The notes below the pieces were generated by a model. The model ran no database searches, was not told the DNA's origin, and saw only the letters and a list, made by a program, of their open reading frames with translations. The position numbers were made by a program, and so were the translations under genes. From Saprospirales bacterium (GTDB taxonomy: Bacteria > Bacteroidota > Bacteroidia > Chitinophagales > JADJOU01): a DNA stretch of 6,192 nucleotides. Below, piece by piece: positions 5,630 to 6,192 of the stretch. Within the stretch, counting starts at the first letter, position 1. Each line of letters starts with the position of its first letter. The stretch covers positions 1 through 6,192 of the forward strand of contig CANHJR010000078.1 of the NCBI GenBank assembly GCA_947461165.1. The letters run 5' to 3'.

Positions 5630-6192
5630 ATGAAAATAGGACTTATAGGATATGGCAAAATGGGTAAGGAAATCGAACAGATTATTCTTCAAGAAGGAAA
5701 TCACAGTATTGATTTGATAATATCTGAGAACAATTTAGAAGATTTCACGATAGAAAATCTAGGTGCTTTGGATGTTGCATTAGACTTCACTAGGCCGGAA
5801 GCCGCATTTGATAATGTCATGAAGTGTTTTGAAGCGAATTTGCCAATTGTAGTTGGTACCACTTCTTGGGCAGATGGATTAGAAAAGGCAAAACAGATCT
5901 GCAAAGAACAAAATCAAACACTGTTTACCTCTCCAAACTTTAGCATAGGAGTGAATTTATTTTTCAAATTGAATCAAATTCTTGCTCAGATGATGAATTG
6001 TCAACATCAATATAGTGCTTCTATGTTGGAAATTCATCATACTCAAAAAGTCGATGCTCCAAGCGGTACTGCTATCCATCTGGCTGAGGATCTTATAAGA
6101 GAGCATGATGGTTATAATTCTTGGTCTTTGGATAAAACAACATCCAGTAAGCATTTAAAGGTTATAGCTGAGCGCAAAGAAGGAGTTCCAGG
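5630..6192 (+). CDS. dapB: 4-hydroxy-tetrahydrodipicolinate reductase, N-terminal 187 residues (runs off the window)
   Basis: DapB reduces the product of DapA to tetrahydrodipicolinate with NAD(P)H, a cytoplasmic step towards lysine and the diaminopimelate of peptidoglycan. The frame opens at the ATG at 5630 and stays open to the last base, so the 3' end is outside. The N-terminal Rossmann nucleotide-binding motif GYGKMG is at 7-12, DFTRPEAAFDN at 52-62, VVGTTSW at 74-80 and TSPNFSIGVNLFFKL at 100-114. The catalytic and substrate-binding block HHTQKVDAPSGTA is at 136-148, with H136, H137 and K140 in the positions of the E. coli active-site His-His and Lys. ERKEGVPG is the last visible part. 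Bacteroidota enzymes are usually about 240 residues, so roughly 50 are missing. The N-terminal half is shorter than in E. coli DapB, as usual for this group. It lies 28 bases after the DUF5683 gene and is probably co-transcribed with it; no clear separate promoter was seen. Confidence 0.96.
   Translation, partial: MKIGLIGYGKMGKEIEQIILQEGNHSIDLIISENNLEDFTIENLGALDVALDFTRPEAAFDNVMKCFEANLPIVVGTTSWADGLEKAKQICKEQNQTLFTSPNFSIGVNLFFKLNQILAQMMNCQHQYSASMLEIHHTQKVDAPSGTAIHLAEDLIREHDGYNSWSLDKTTSSKHLKVIAERKEGVP

Noticed and set aside
1..6192. CRISPR array, tRNA/rRNA, insertion sequence, or toxin-antitoxin/defence genes
   Set aside because: No regularly spaced direct repeats, cloverleaf-like sequence, transposase motifs or paired small frames were seen on either strand.

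Overview
The window looks like a piece of a Bacteroidota chromosome. The DNA is AT-rich. Three genes end in, or resemble, type IX secretion (T9SS) type A sorting domains. Promoter-like sequences follow the TAnnTTTG pattern of this phylum, starts lack obvious Shine-Dalgarno sites, and the gene order parA-parB-DUF5683-dapB is one I recall as common in Bacteroidota. The sequence does not let me place it below phylum level. All genes are on the + strand.

Left part (1-3071): three genes for exported proteins. The first is only a C-terminal tail (1-249). The next two (316-1668 and 1722-3071) are tandem paralogues of 450 and 449 residues with the same plan: signal peptide, Calx-beta-like domain, two OB-like modules, and a C-terminal T9SS sorting domain beginning near a YPNP motif. 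Both carry a conserved CDGTGC cysteine pair in otherwise nearly cysteine-free mature proteins. Weak hairpins that could act as terminators follow the first two genes and abut or overlap candidate promoters.

Middle (3072-3285): a 214-base intergenic stretch. It holds a 14-bp inverted repeat right after the stop codon, several TTnTCAACA 9-mers that resemble DnaA boxes, and a second inverted repeat that brackets a good TTG-N17-TATTTTTG promoter for parA.

Right part (3286-6192): a compact cluster. ParA (GTG start) and ParB form the chromosome partition pair: an ATPase and a CTP-binding clamp/DNA-binding protein. A DUF5683 envelope protein overlaps the end of parB by 20 bases. dapB (4-hydroxy-tetrahydrodipicolinate reductase, lysine/diaminopimelate pathway) follows after 28 bases and runs off the right edge. 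With gaps of 11, -20 and 28 bases, the four genes are probably one transcription unit tying chromosome segregation to cell-wall precursor synthesis.

I found no RNA genes, CRISPR arrays, insertion sequences or defence genes. Nothing here is clearly a new system. The most useful leads are the regulatory or origin-like structure before parA, the Cys-pair paralogues, and the DUF5683 overlap.
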